Shown here: in pieces, positions 1 to 10,722 of the stretch | Position numbering within the stretch: the first letter of the stretch is position 1 | How the letters are laid out: the number at the start of each line of letters is the position of its first letter | Source of the DNA: Melastoma dodecandrum | Taxonomy: Eukaryota > Streptophyta > Magnoliopsida > Myrtales > Melastomataceae | NCBI GenBank assembly: GCA_029817715.1 | Contig: JARUPY010000533.1 | Span: 2,562,001-2,626,000 of the forward strand | DNA: 64,000 bases | Direction of reading: 5' to 3' | Notes under the pieces: model-generated | What the model was told of the DNA's origin: nothing | Database searches by the model: none | The model's input: only the letters and a program-made list of their open reading frames with translations | Translations under genes and position numbers: made by a program

Positions 1-822
1 TCCGCTTCCTAGGGATATTTGTGCACAGATTTTTCCAGGCCTTTCTTTCTCGTAGGTAAACCAACTGAGGCAACAAGGCCAAGGACAACACTCGAAGCCA
101 TCTGGACTTCGCCATCATATAGACACCAAAAACTACAATCCAAAAACTGCAATCTGCAAACTCAACAAATGTTACGAATATACCCATCTGCTCGCCGAAA
201 TGGCAAAAGCACACGATGAACAGCAAGCACATCACTAATAATGAGAATCTCGACACCTTAGAGGATCTAATATCAGCACGCAGAACTCGGATTCATCGAC
301 CACTTACATATGGGAAAACCAATAACCGATCTGGCAGGGAACAAAACTCATACGGCAATGCCAGGACGACGATAGCATGTAATCGGAGCCACAACGCCGT
401 CCATAGAAGTTAAAGCCCGTCCATATACAGTTTCATCCGCAGGAAATTAGGGCAAACCTGAGGGACTTGACGAGGGAGCCACCGGAGAGGACGACACTGA
501 AGGCCCCTCTCTCCCTAACCAAGTTTTCCGAGAGACGAGCGGTGTACTCGGCGAGGGAAGCCGCGAGCTCGTCCTCTGTGTCGAACACCTCCACAGCCTT
601 CTTCTTCTCAGTCCCAGCAGTCGCCGCCATCGATCTCACGCGCAAGCACCTAAATCCCCGAGAAAAACCGGTCGTCGAGATCGCGGGGGAGAAGCCGCTC
701 TTTGGGAGGGCGGAGAAACTGATCCGTAGGGCGGCGGAGAGGAATGAGGCGCGGCGCGGGTTCGGGGATGGAGAGGTAGAGGAGGGGAAGGAGCGGACAG
801 TGGAGGATGAGAGTGTCGTCAT
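1..822 (-). CDS. 6-phosphogluconolactonase, plastid type, first exon (partial)
   Basis: Exon 1 runs from an ATG at 822 down to 458, where a GT donor (457-456) follows a codon-complete GGSLVKSL segment; positions 1-457 are intron and the rest lies outside the window. The enzyme hydrolyses 6-phosphogluconolactone in the oxidative pentose phosphate pathway. The conserved N-terminal core is visible (VEVFDTEDELAASLAEYTARL, then ERGAFSVVLSGGSL, the sugar-phosphate binding loop). It follows about 65 Ser/Arg/Pro-rich residues that look like a chloroplast transit peptide, then MAATAGTEKKK. A start at the internal MAATAG methionine would give a cytosolic form. I found no further exon in 1-457. The AKR gene on the same strand ends 270 bp upstream. 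Confidence 0.85.
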
Positions 823-1094
823 TGACGAGTTATAAAGGGGAGAGGCCTCAGTGTAGACGATTTCTTGACTTATTGGTGAGCCGCCGGTGGTGGTAGTTAT
901 GGTGGTGGGGGGAGGCGGCGTTAGGTGACGGGAGTGACGGAGGTGCCGATGCATTCCCCCCCCCCCCCGCGGATGACACGTGGCGAGAAAAGGAGCAACC
1001 ACGTCACCATATGAATTCATTTGTCGTTTTAACACAAGCTACGAAACATAACGGGTCGTTGGGACAAAACGCTGTTGGAGGGAGGAGGAAACAT

Positions 1095-2618
1095 TCATTT
1101 GGTCTGGAACACGTTCTGGATCATTTTCCTAGGGGACTCCCGGGCAGCATCTTCCAGTTGAAGCAACTCCCTCTCGTTTAGCCGCCAACCCAGCGCCCCC
1201 AGATTTTCAGCCGCCTGCTTTGTCGACTTCACGCCGGGGATCGGGATCGTGCCCTTGCATATGCACCAGTTGATCGCCACCTGCGGCATGGTCTTCCGTC
1301 TCTTCTTTGCGATTTCCTCGAGCGAGACCAGTAAGGGATTAAGTCCCGGGAGGATCTGCCTGAAGAGGAATGCACTGGAAGGAAACAAGGATGGTCAATG
1401 CGATGGAGAGATGACGGAGGGGAGGATGATTCGGAGTCCTTTACCGAGGGCCGTTGGGTAGGTTGGAGGTCGTGTACTTCCCTGTCAGCATTCCTAACCC
1501 AAGAGGGCTGTACGCGATCAGCCTCACGCCCAGGGAGTCACAAATCGCCTTTGTCTCCAGCTGCTCTTCTCCCATGCTTAGCAGCGAAAACTGGACCTGG
1601 GATGGAATTGGACAGCAAAATGGTAACAGCATCCCTAGTTGGTAATTGTTTGGCAACTGGTCGAGGGCGATCGCCCCATCGAGAAGTTAACAGGACATCA
1701 TCGTCGTTAGAATACCTGAGCAGAACTTAGGGGAACTCCCCTCTTCTTAAGGTAGTCGTGTATCTTCACCAACTGTTTTGGTCCGTAGTTACTAACTCCG
1801 ACCGCTTGAACTAACCCCTGCATCGACAAAGATGGCACGACAGAATGAGCAAGCAGCTAAGGGTTGCCAACAGAGGATGCAACACAAAATACATAGTAGA
1901 AAATCAGAGTTTTCTGTGACCTCGTCATACATTGCCACTAAACCATCCCATAGAGCCCTCTCCTGCAGCGGCGCGTAGTTAGCGGTGGACCAATGCAATT
2001 GTCCAATTCCTATTCGATCGATTTGCAGCCTTTGCAGAGAGGCCCTGGAACAACGACTTTCTAATGAAGCCCTTTCTCGCAAATGCGGCAGCACAAGATA
2101 CGGGGAAAATATTACCTGCAGGCATCCACAAACTGTCCTGGGGTGATTCTCCAAGGGTAAGCGGCAAACTTCGTGGCAATCACAACCTCGTCCCGGTCCT
2201 GTCTGTTCCCTGCACTAAGAAGAGTCATAGGCTGACCTTCGATCGCAAGCCAAAGGAGTGGCTGAAAAGCCTCGAAACCTCGGAAATCCTTGATGAACTT
2301 CCCCAAGAGCTTCTCGCTCTGGCCATTCAACCGCCCAGTGCCGTAGGAATCCGCAGTGTCGAAGAGGTTGATCCCGTTCTCGAGGGTCAAGCCGAAGGTC
2401 CGCCGGAGCTCGTCGTCCATGTCCTCGTCGTAACCCCAGAGCAACTGGTTCCCCCAGGCCCAAGTCCCGAACCCCATCGGGGACACGCTCATGGGCCCCA
2501 CCCTCACCTTCTGCCATGGCCAGTACGGAAGAGGCTTGAGGGACCTCTGGAGGGACGACGGAGACACGTCGGGCGGTTGTGGTCCGAGGGCGTTGAAGTG
2601 GTAAGCCATCGTGGCCAT
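1095..2618 (-). CDS. Aldo/keto reductase, chloroplast type (At1g06690-like)
   Basis: Six exons: 2279-2618, 2116-2209, 1921-2044, 1716-1817, 1445-1596, 1095-1374. All have GT-AG borders and sum to 1092 nt, a 363-residue protein. It is an NAD(P)H-dependent oxidoreductase of the aldo/keto reductase superfamily. The TIM-barrel catalytic residues are visible: Asp and Tyr in [11 protein letters not shown], Lys in [12 protein letters not shown], His in [12 protein letters not shown]. The cofactor-loop region [20 protein letters not shown] lies near the C terminus. The first ~45 residues are Pro/Ser-rich and could be a transit peptide, though short. The first intron is only 69 bp and keeps the frame, so intron retention would add 23 residues without a stop. 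Substrate cannot be told from sequence. Confidence 0.92.
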
Positions 2619-2903
2619 GGCCGTATGAAGAAGGAAAAGGACGAGCGTGCCTTATCGGCGGACAGTGCCGTTGGACGACGTTTGTGTGGTCCGAATCTCA
2701 TGTGGTTCATTCAATTATTAGGAAGTGTATTCCGATTGTGTCCGTGTCACATTGAGTGTACATGACACGAAAACCTTGTTAATTCCGTGTTATAAAATTG
2801 AGGAAGGGATTAAACATTTTTTTTTGTCATCTTTTCCAAGCAAGTCCACTCCATCTGTACAGTCCCAACTCATAATCAAATTTAATCTAATTCTAGTTCC
2901 AAT

Positions 2904-3728
2904 CTAAGTGCAGAAATTCCACCATAGAGTGCCGCTGTTGTTCTTGTTATCATTTTCATTAGTACAAGAGTAGTCGGATAGCTCGTCCAATACGAAGTTG
3001 CACCATTTATCCGGCGCCCCTGCCGTGGATCCACCGTCGTCCTCGTCCCCGCCCTTGTTGAGGACCTCGTGCCTGTCCCCAGCCGAGTCCTCGACCTTAC
3101 AAGGAGTCCCATCTTGTGTCTGTGAAGGAAACATCCGTTTCCTGTCGAAGCAGTCGTGCCCGCCTATGAACTTCACGTCATGTCCGACCCTGCCGCTGCC
3201 AGAGTCATCGTCCTCTCCGGGATTGTCCCCGCCGCAGTCCCTTCCCGCCATACAACTCAGTCTCTGGAACTGCCGACGTTGCTTAAACAATGTTAGAAAC
3301 AGTCGCTAGCAGAAAAACTTAGCACTCATAACCCAACAAAATCGAAAGCATTCGAGGATCCTTTCCCTAACCTCGTTGCGCAAAGTCTGCCTTTCCTTCT
3401 TCAAAGACTCGAAATCGACCAGAAGCTTGTCGTAGTTACATTTAAGGACCCTGTACTCCTGCTCCAGCTGCTTGGACTTCCACCGGGCCCTCCGGTTCTG
3501 GAACCATATCGCCACCTGACGGGGCTGCAGCCCCAGCTCCCTCGCCAGCTCAACCTTCTTCCTGGGCTCGGGCTTGGTCTCCGTCTCGAACAAAGTCTCC
3601 AGCAGCCTTATCTGTTCGTCGCTGAAACCTTTCTTCGTCCCGTTGAAGTTGCCCCCACCCTTCCCCTGCTCCTTCCTCTTCTTCGTCGCCGTTGTCCCCG
3701 TCCTGCCGAACTTCCCGTCTCTCTCCAT
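2904..3728 (-). CDS. HD-ZIP class I transcription factor (ATHB7/ATHB12-like)
   Basis: Two exons, 3372-3728 and 2904-3269, joined in phase 0, give about 240 residues. The N-terminal half holds a homeodomain ([19 protein letters not shown], then the third helix [19 protein letters not shown]). A leucine zipper follows directly and crosses the intron. The C terminus is acidic and ends in aromatic residues (TLWWNFCT), as in the ATHB7/ATHB12 group, which act in abscisic acid and drought responses. I start at the ATG at 3728; the frame is open upstream but has no ATG there. The tail has a long Gly/Asp-rich stretch. A TATA box lies at 3828-3835. Assignment to class I is firm; the ATHB7/12 subgroup is likely. 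Confidence 0.9.
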
Positions 3729-3827
3729 GATTCCCGCCTCCACTCCAATAATCCACCACACTGTTTACTTCCACTCTGGTATCATTATGAAGGCGTGACT
3801 AATTAATTTAATGAGATTGGCCCGTCG

Positions 3828-3835
3828 GTTTATAT
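3828..3835 (-). promoter_or_regulatory. TATA box of the HD-ZIP gene
   Basis: The minus strand reads TATATAAA here, 100 bp upstream of the ATG at 3728, a normal spacing for a short plant leader. Confidence 0.6.
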
Positions 3836-6800
3836 ACAAAGGGACACTGGAAGGACAACCTAAGACGATGTCCTGATGGACCTCAATGAAATTCGCAACA
3901 AAATAGAAGGACACAACTGGGAAATATGGGGAAACCGAAACGCCTAACTGGTCATCGAGAAATGATTGCTTTGTTTTCTACACGTAAAGGAGTTTTCTGG
4001 GTCTTTCTTCGATTTGATCATGCTGACCCAACTGGGATCGACATCGTGGGGGGATTGGCTTTTGGCTTCCTCCATTTACGGCTGGTAGACACAACAACGA
4101 TGTTGTCCTAACTTATCCTCAAACTGGGTAAATACGAGCATCGTGGAATTAGCAAGTTTTATTTCTTTCTAAGAGACCGAACAAGTAATGTAAGGAAGAA
4201 ACTGGGAAGTTGTTGCTTTTGATGTATTAGGGAACTGGATCGTCAAAGAGGGATTGGTAAAAATTTGGAGCGCTCGGGGGGAGTAGGGAAAAGGGGGGCA
4301 TTAATTTTCTTTGACAGTCACTTCTCACCAAACATTTGATTGATGAGGACATCACCCACAAGATAAGAAAAGAAGGAAAGGAAACCCCTTTTTGCCCTAA
4401 AATTATTGGCGTAGGTCCCACGTCTCTTTCGCCTTTAGCATATGCAATATGCAAAAGTTAAATTTGGTCTCTAAACTTCATATCGTGTGTAGTGTGTGTA
4501 TATATATATATTATAATGTCTTGGACCCACATATGTGCTTGTATAGTCTTTCTTAGTTGTTGCTGTTGATATTTTAGTTAGCGTGTGTTTCGGGATAAAA
4601 GCAGAGGGCGTTCTGCAGAAGCTCGCCGAGGGTTATAAACCCGAGCCTAGCTCCGGTGTCGGGGCGGGCGCCAAGGCTAGACCTGGGTGATCGAATTCGA
4701 GATCCGCCGATCTGGCCGGGTAGTTCTTGGTCTGGCTGAGGGGTGCTCCGGCCGGTCCCTAAAACAAGTCAATGTCAGACGGAGAACTACAGATAATAGG
4801 ATAATAACAAAATTCAACGTCTTTAGTTTTCAAGTGACCAACACGGCTTCTGATTATAATTATGGTTTTGGGAAGGGTGGGCGCCTAATAGGAACAAAAT
4901 TGAACTGGTCCAACGTGTTTGTTAACCCTTCTTAACTGAAGGGGTGTCGTGTCCATAATTTGGACAACTAGTAGCAAAAGCAAGAAGAAAAGCGAGTCGA
5001 TCAAGATCATGACCGTAGATCTTCAGACACAAGCTTTTTCTGGCTCTCGCCAAAACGTCGACAAAACATTCCTTCCAAGTCTTCTTCTTTTATAGCACTC
5101 TTTGTCGTTAGGAGAAGAGAAAGAAGGATGATAAAATGGTTAAAAAACGAACATCCTTCGAAAAAAAAAAAACAAAAGATATTAGAAAAGATATATCACA
5201 TGCTCGTTAGTTTTGTCCCCGAGAGGCCAAAGAATCTCTTTATCCCATTAGCAACGAAAAAGAATAGAAGGAGGACACGGCATTTGGTTTGGTTTGGAGA
5301 AAGTAACGAAAACGTGTTTTTGTCGTGTTACCATGCTTCGTGTCTAATCTCTAGTGGTCCGAGATATAATAAACAATGAAGAAGAGGAGAAGATGATGAT
5401 GATGATGACGATGAATTTAATTGTATTTATGGTGTGTTATCTTTGTTAACTTAGGATGCCTTGGTTTGATAATTACGGGGGGGTCATCCCGAGGTGAGGA
5501 AATAAAAGGTAGTTTGAATATTGTTGCAATGATACGATGACTTTGGGCACCGACCGGTGTGACCTACAAATTCGTCCAAACAACAAAAGATTTACACGTG
5601 TATCTCAAGTTTCAGCATAATTTTCTTTGTGAAATGCATTTAAAATTTTCTTTTATGAAATTAAATTGATTTTTAAAATTTTTTTTGGCTTAATTTTATT
5701 TTTATAAGTCAAATATTTGAACATAAAAGAATGAATTTTATTATCTTGACAAGTTACTATGACACCGTCCGAGAAATTGTTGAAAGAGATTTAAATAGAA
5801 ATGAAACGGTTAACCAAAAAAAGGTTCCAAGTTCAGAAACTTTGAAATATTCCGATTCCGGCTGACGTGATCATCATCATCATGTTTATTTGTCGTCACT
5901 TATCACATATATTAGGAGGTACTTCAAAAAGGAAATCCATTCCCTTTATGATTTGCCATCCGATTTCAAATGGGCTCTTGATTCCGAGTACATTACTCTT
6001 GCGGTTTCCCCAAAAGGCCGGTGATAAAAGGCACGGTCCTTAAACTCAATGGCCCAAAAGCATAGCGTAATCCTGGCCGAAAAGCCATCCAGCATACGAA
6101 GTCTCGCTTAGTTTTGGTACATAGTTCGCAAAATATTTAGCGAAATAGATCGGTAACCTCGTAATAACAACGGCAACACACTCAAATTACACTAATAATA
6201 ATTGGCATGCTCAAAACCGTTGATCTGCAGTAAGTCTTGACCACCCCACACTCCATCCTCATCGAATGCCGCCGGCATCGTTACCGCCATCGCCCCCGCC
6301 AATGAGGTTGTTGATCGGGTAACAGACATCATTCCCGCCCACTCCACGGGAAAGTTGCTGATCATTCTGGGAAAATCTGGACTGGAGAGAGGCAGGAAGG
6401 CCATCCCCCACCAATTAATAATGAAAACACGCAATTAATTCCTTTCTCTTTTTCCACGAATCAAACCAGAGTGGAAACTTAAACGTAAAGGAAGGCCGCC
6501 CCTTTCCCTTTTAAATGTGATGGGCTGTGGGGTTTTTCCTTTTCTGAATTGGCCTGAATAACTAACTTTCAAGACAATGGAAACTAAACTATAAATAAAT
6601 GGATCCGCCCAAGTCCATGAAGTACCTTTGAACTTGGAGCCAACATCCAGTCCAGTCCCCCCACCTTGATTGAGGTTCTAGTTTTATAATTCACTCCACG
6701 GGCTTCCTTGCCGACCTGTCGTTCCTAATCAATCATCACCCGACTCTTTTTAAAAACCGCCGGCTTTCGCAGGATAATTCCCCCGTTTTGACTTCCCCCC

Positions 6801-7574
6801 ATCTCATTTCGCACATAATTTCACGACATGAACACTATTAATGATAATATTTTTAGTCTTAAACATTAAGGTTTCTTGATCTTTGACCTGAAAATCCATT
6901 GATTGGTTTCATATTGATTTCGGTTTTACGCGGTTGGTCTAATTAACTCATTGAAGATTTCCTTTCCCCGGTTAATCTGCCGTGAAGCTCACCGAAGCTC
7001 CCTCCCTGTCGTGGTAGACTCCGGAAGTTACGCCATGGGGTTTACCCTCGGCCTTCCGGCACTGGTTGAATGTCAGCCACATACATGGGATTTCGACCCC
7101 TCTCATCCTAATCGAGAACTTTGACCATAAACAATTCCATGAAAGTGTCAATAAATTTCGAACAACGACAATTTTTAAAAGTAATATATAATTTTGTCCC
7201 AATATGGAATCTCCCACCAGCCTGGTCGAGGAAAGAAGGCAAAGCTAAATAAATATTCATTTTCCCGTTTGCTCTCCATCCACACACATACCACAATATG
7301 TAGGGAAAAAGGTTGTTGACATATAAAACGTGCCGTGAGGAAAGGAGGAACATAATAAAAAAGCAATATGCGCGAAATTCCCCGACATCTTTGGAAATCA
7401 TCCCCCACTTTCTTCCATCTCAAATATATATAAAATAAAACCAACGAGGAAGAAGCGAGAGAAAGTCACGATTGAACACAGACTCTTCACCTAAACCGGA
7501 AGTCCACACCCACACACATAACCCCATTCCTTCTCCCATTTATTATATTCCAAATCCCCTAAACACATCCACAA
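3836..7574. other. Intergenic region, no gene seen
   Basis: About 3.7 kb of mostly AT-rich DNA between the divergent HD-ZIP and SAUR genes, so it holds both promoters. Open frames here are short and lack known motifs. A compact GC-rich patch (about 4600-4760) and another open patch at 6190-6440 differ in composition from their surroundings, but I recognise no product in either. Confidence 0.6.
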
Positions 7575-7582
7575 TATAAATA
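7575..7582 (+). promoter_or_regulatory. TATA box of the SAUR gene
   Basis: TATAAATA, followed by a CT-rich leader and, 266 bp downstream, the SAUR start codon. Confidence 0.6.
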
Positions 7583-7643
7583 CAAGTTCCCCCTCGGCTC
7601 AATCTCCTCCCCTCCCTCTTCAACCTCCTCCTCCTCCGTTCAC

Positions 7644-7770
7644 ATGTTGTGTCGATACTAGTCCTACCATGAGCAACATCCCGAAATCCCTCACCGACTC
7701 CTCCCTCACCCTCTTCAAGCTCGCCATCTCTTCCTCCGACCCCTGGCCCTTCTCCCCTATCTTCTTATAG
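7644..7770 (+). promoter_or_regulatory. Two upstream ORFs in the SAUR leader
   Basis: An ATG at 7644 opens a five-codon ORF ending at 7661. A second ATG at 7669 opens a 33-codon ORF ending with TAG at 7768-7770. Both lie between the TATA box and the SAUR ATG at 7841 and end before it, so they could reduce translation of the main ORF unless the leader is spliced or transcription starts further down. Confidence 0.5.
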
Positions 7771-7840
7771 CTAGCTAGCGCTTGTTCCTTTAAGTACCTT
7801 TTTATTCCCCTCCTGCTCTCATCGGCATCATCGAGATCGG

Positions 7841-8227
7841 ATGGTCGTCCTCATCACGGGGAGCACCAGTTTCCACCGTCACTTCAGCAGCAGCCGCCAC
7901 CACCACGGCCATGGGGACCGGCCTAGGGAACCCAAGTTGGACGTCCCCAAGGGTTGCCTGACGGTGATCGTCGGGGCTGAGGGGGAGCAGCAGCAGAGGT
8001 TTGTCATCCCCGTCGTTTACCTGAACTGCCCTCTCTTCCTCCAGCTCCTCAAGGAGGCCGAGGAGGAGTACGGCTTCGACCAGAAGGGCCCTATCGCCAT
8101 CCCTTGCCACGTCTCAGAGTTCAGAAACGTTCAGGACTCCATTGACCATGAGCGCAGCCTCCACCGCCGCCGCCACCACCACCACCACCACCACCACCAC
8201 CATCATGCTTGGTGCTTCGGGGTCTGA
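7841..8227 (+). CDS. SAUR-family auxin-responsive protein
   Basis: Intronless 128-residue protein. SAUR proteins are small and auxin-induced; many act on PP2C-D phosphatases and plasma-membrane H+-ATPase to drive cell expansion. The SAUR core spans about residues 35-95: VPKGCLTVIVG, then RFVIPVVYLNCPLFLQLL, EEYGFDQKGPIAIPC and a Phe. The N terminus is His/Ser-rich. The C terminus has a run of 11 histidines from a CAC/CAT trinucleotide repeat (about 8174-8206) before WCFGV. No other gene is close. The family call is firm; the exact subgroup is not. Confidence 0.9.
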   Translation: MVVLITGSTSFHRHFSSSRHHHGHGDRPREPKLDVPKGCLTVIVGAEGEQQQRFVIPVVYLNCPLFLQLLKEAEEEYGFDQKGPIAIPCHVSEFRNVQDSIDHERSLHRRRHHHHHHHHHHHAWCFGV

Positions 8228-10240
8228 AAGTAAAAATTAGCATCTGATTCCTTTAAAAAAAAAAGAAAATTTTCCTCGTACAATTAGGATCTGAATTGTT
8301 CATTGGGAGGGGGGGGGGGGGGGGGGGGCGTATACTAGCCGTATTTATTTTCATGTTCTTATACGCCAGACAATCGAAAGGGTTTGGTTTGTCTATGTGT
8401 GGGATTTTTTCATTTCCTTTCTCTTCCCGGTAGTTGGATGTCTGCCTGCCATGCCGATCGAAGAAAACACAACCAAAGACAACAAACGATGGGGTCGGAG
8501 GGCTTTCTGGTCCGAAATGAAACGTTGTCTAGCGTTAACATAACAAAAATAAAAAATCTGGAGGGAGTGGGTCCATCTCTTCTTCCATTATTAACGAGGG
8601 TCGAAAACATCAATAATAATAATAATAATAAATTGTCGTTGTCGACGGAGGGACGAATCATTTGGCGGTTCTTAGGCGTGGACGAAATTAAAATCTCGAC
8701 GTCGATTGTTTTTATTTTTGTTATGGTCGTCCCACGCCACGACGCTCCTCCCACAACTTGTTCATCTTACCCCCCCCCCCCCCCCCCCAAAAAAAAAGAG
8801 ATATGAAGAAGGAGAAGAATCTATTCCGTCGCTTTTGTGATGATTGATTGGATTTGGACTAGTTTATTTATCGTGACCAAAATAATGAAAGAAGGGTTTA
8901 TTTTTTTTTCTTCTTCTGAAACTAAATAATAATAATAATGAAATCGCAAATGGTATCTTAGTCCAGGATTTTAGGCACGATGGACGGGTGGGAGGATGTG
9001 GGTGTTGTGTTTCCATTCCAGGTTGTCTGATTGCAGACATCCAACTTTCTTTCTTTCTTTTTTTTTTATAGAAATTATTATTACCAAAGTGATTCTTTCA
9101 TGACGAGAAAATTATAAGTGATTACGTGCGCCTCTTAAGTTTTCTTTGTTTTTTTTAATCATAACTTAAAAAAGGGAAAAAACACACATGGTTAGATGAA
9201 TGTTTTTGGTACACTCCTCGTATTGTAAAATATTGGGGGGGGGGGGGGAATTCGGTTTCGATCTTTAGGTCATTTTATCGATGGAAAAAGAAAGCATTTT
9301 GAACTATTTTTATATAAAGGGTTGAAAACGGCACCGAAAACCAAAGGGAAAGCAAATTTGCTTTCCTTCCCTTAAAGGACATGTCAGAAGCTCAAACACA
9401 AAATTAACAAGCAATTTCGACGAACATCAGAGCGTTCACTTAATCAACGCCAAGACCTCCCTCACCCCCCCAGATCGACCTCTTCTTGCTTTCTTCCTGC
9501 CATCAGCGTGCAAAGATTTAGGTAGACGAGTTCTAAAAGGAGGGTTTGTATATATATAAATACAATTAAATTTAAATTATATTTGATGCGTCATTGGGAT
9601 TATTCAATTACTAGTGGGTGGTGATGATATTCAACAGCACTTCGTTTTATCGTAACAACAACGCAACATCATCTCGGGGAGGGCGAGGCGACAACGCTTC
9701 CATACGATTAGTCACTTGGGAGTTTTTGTCAACGGAGGAGGATAGATTTAAGCGCTGATCAAATCAAACAATAAACCCAAAAAAAAAAAAAAAAAACCCA
9801 AGTCGACTAAGTAAACTACTTTTAAAATAAGAGTTTTGCTTTCCTTCCAACTCCATTGTCTGGCTGGGAACACGTAAACAACTAGTTGGACTTTTAGATA
9901 AGAATACTCTTTAGGGATTACAAGGTATAACCGGCCAGCCTAAGGCCGAATGTCAACAGTCCTTCTATTCCAATCAAATCTAGATAATACACATGTTCCC
10001 CGGAACGATATTTTTATTATATTAATGAATATTAAGTATAATCCCTATCATACCGGCGGGTACACCTCTACATTTCGGGTATTTTCATAGATGGATCCTG
10101 TATATGGTCTAGGATTTAAAGAAATTCGGAAGCTGTGTCACTATAAAAAAAAAAATTGACGGGGTTCTACTTGGTTCCTTTATGTGGGAATTACATAATA
10201 TGATGCAATAAATTAAAGAAGGGGTCGGGGGCATTCGAAA
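8228..10240. other. Intergenic region with simple repeats, no gene seen
   Basis: About 2 kb downstream of the SAUR gene. It holds a G run (about 8308-8328), an AAT repeat (8612-8631), a C run followed by A (about 8770-8797) and another G run (about 9235-9248). I see no coding signal. Confidence 0.6.
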
Positions 10241-10385
10241 GGCCCAAAGCATCGGCCCATAAATGATAATGAATCCGGGCCGTTACCATTGGACTAAGAC
10301 CCACCTTGCGTAGGCCCATAATAGCCCGAAGAAGGGGTGGGAAGGGGGGGCGCGCCAACACGGGAGTCGTCGATCCGTATAAATA
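10241..10385 (+). promoter_or_regulatory. Core promoter with three GGCCCA (site II-like) motifs and a TATA box
   Basis: GGCCCA occurs at 10241-10246, 10254-10259 and 10313-10318, then TATAAATA at 10378-10385. Clustered GGCCCA elements are typical of plant genes expressed in dividing cells (TCP-bound site II). The leader would run from about 10410 to 10722. Confidence 0.5.
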
Positions 10386-10722
10386 TTCAGTCCAGTCTCA
10401 ACCAGACGTCGATCGCCGTTTCCAAGCTTCGCCCCCAGCTGCACAAAATCATTCCCGTTCCATTTGTCCGCCCCCTTTCCCGCGGGTCACTCACTCTTCC
10501 CGACAACGACACCGCATTTCCAGTCGAGGATACCTCCTCGGATTTCCCCCATTCCTTCGCGCCTTCGTCTTTGATTAGTCGGGTTCATGTATTACGATCG
10601 TGCTAGGGTGGGTTGGCGTTTTAGTGGTGGCTTGATTATTAGGGTTTTTGGATTCGTCCGCTGAGTTAGGGTTTTTTTTTTTGGATTTTGGTCGTGTTTA
10701 CGGGAAGTGGTGATCCTTCTTC

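Noticed and set aside
433..1035. Longer reading frame upstream of the 6-phosphogluconolactonase ATG at 822
   Set aside because: The extra 71 residues are repetitive Pro/Thr/His sequence crossing a C run and do not look like a transit peptide; the ATG at 822 gives a better one.
2064..2765. 233-codon open frame on the plus strand
   Set aside because: It lies antisense over the well-supported AKR exons and has no recognisable domain.
8174..8206. CAC repeat as a CRISPR-like or satellite array
   Set aside because: It is a plain trinucleotide run inside the SAUR coding sequence.
8384..8806. 140-codon open frame downstream of the SAUR gene
   Set aside because: It is built from simple repeats (AAT and C/A runs), with no family similarity.
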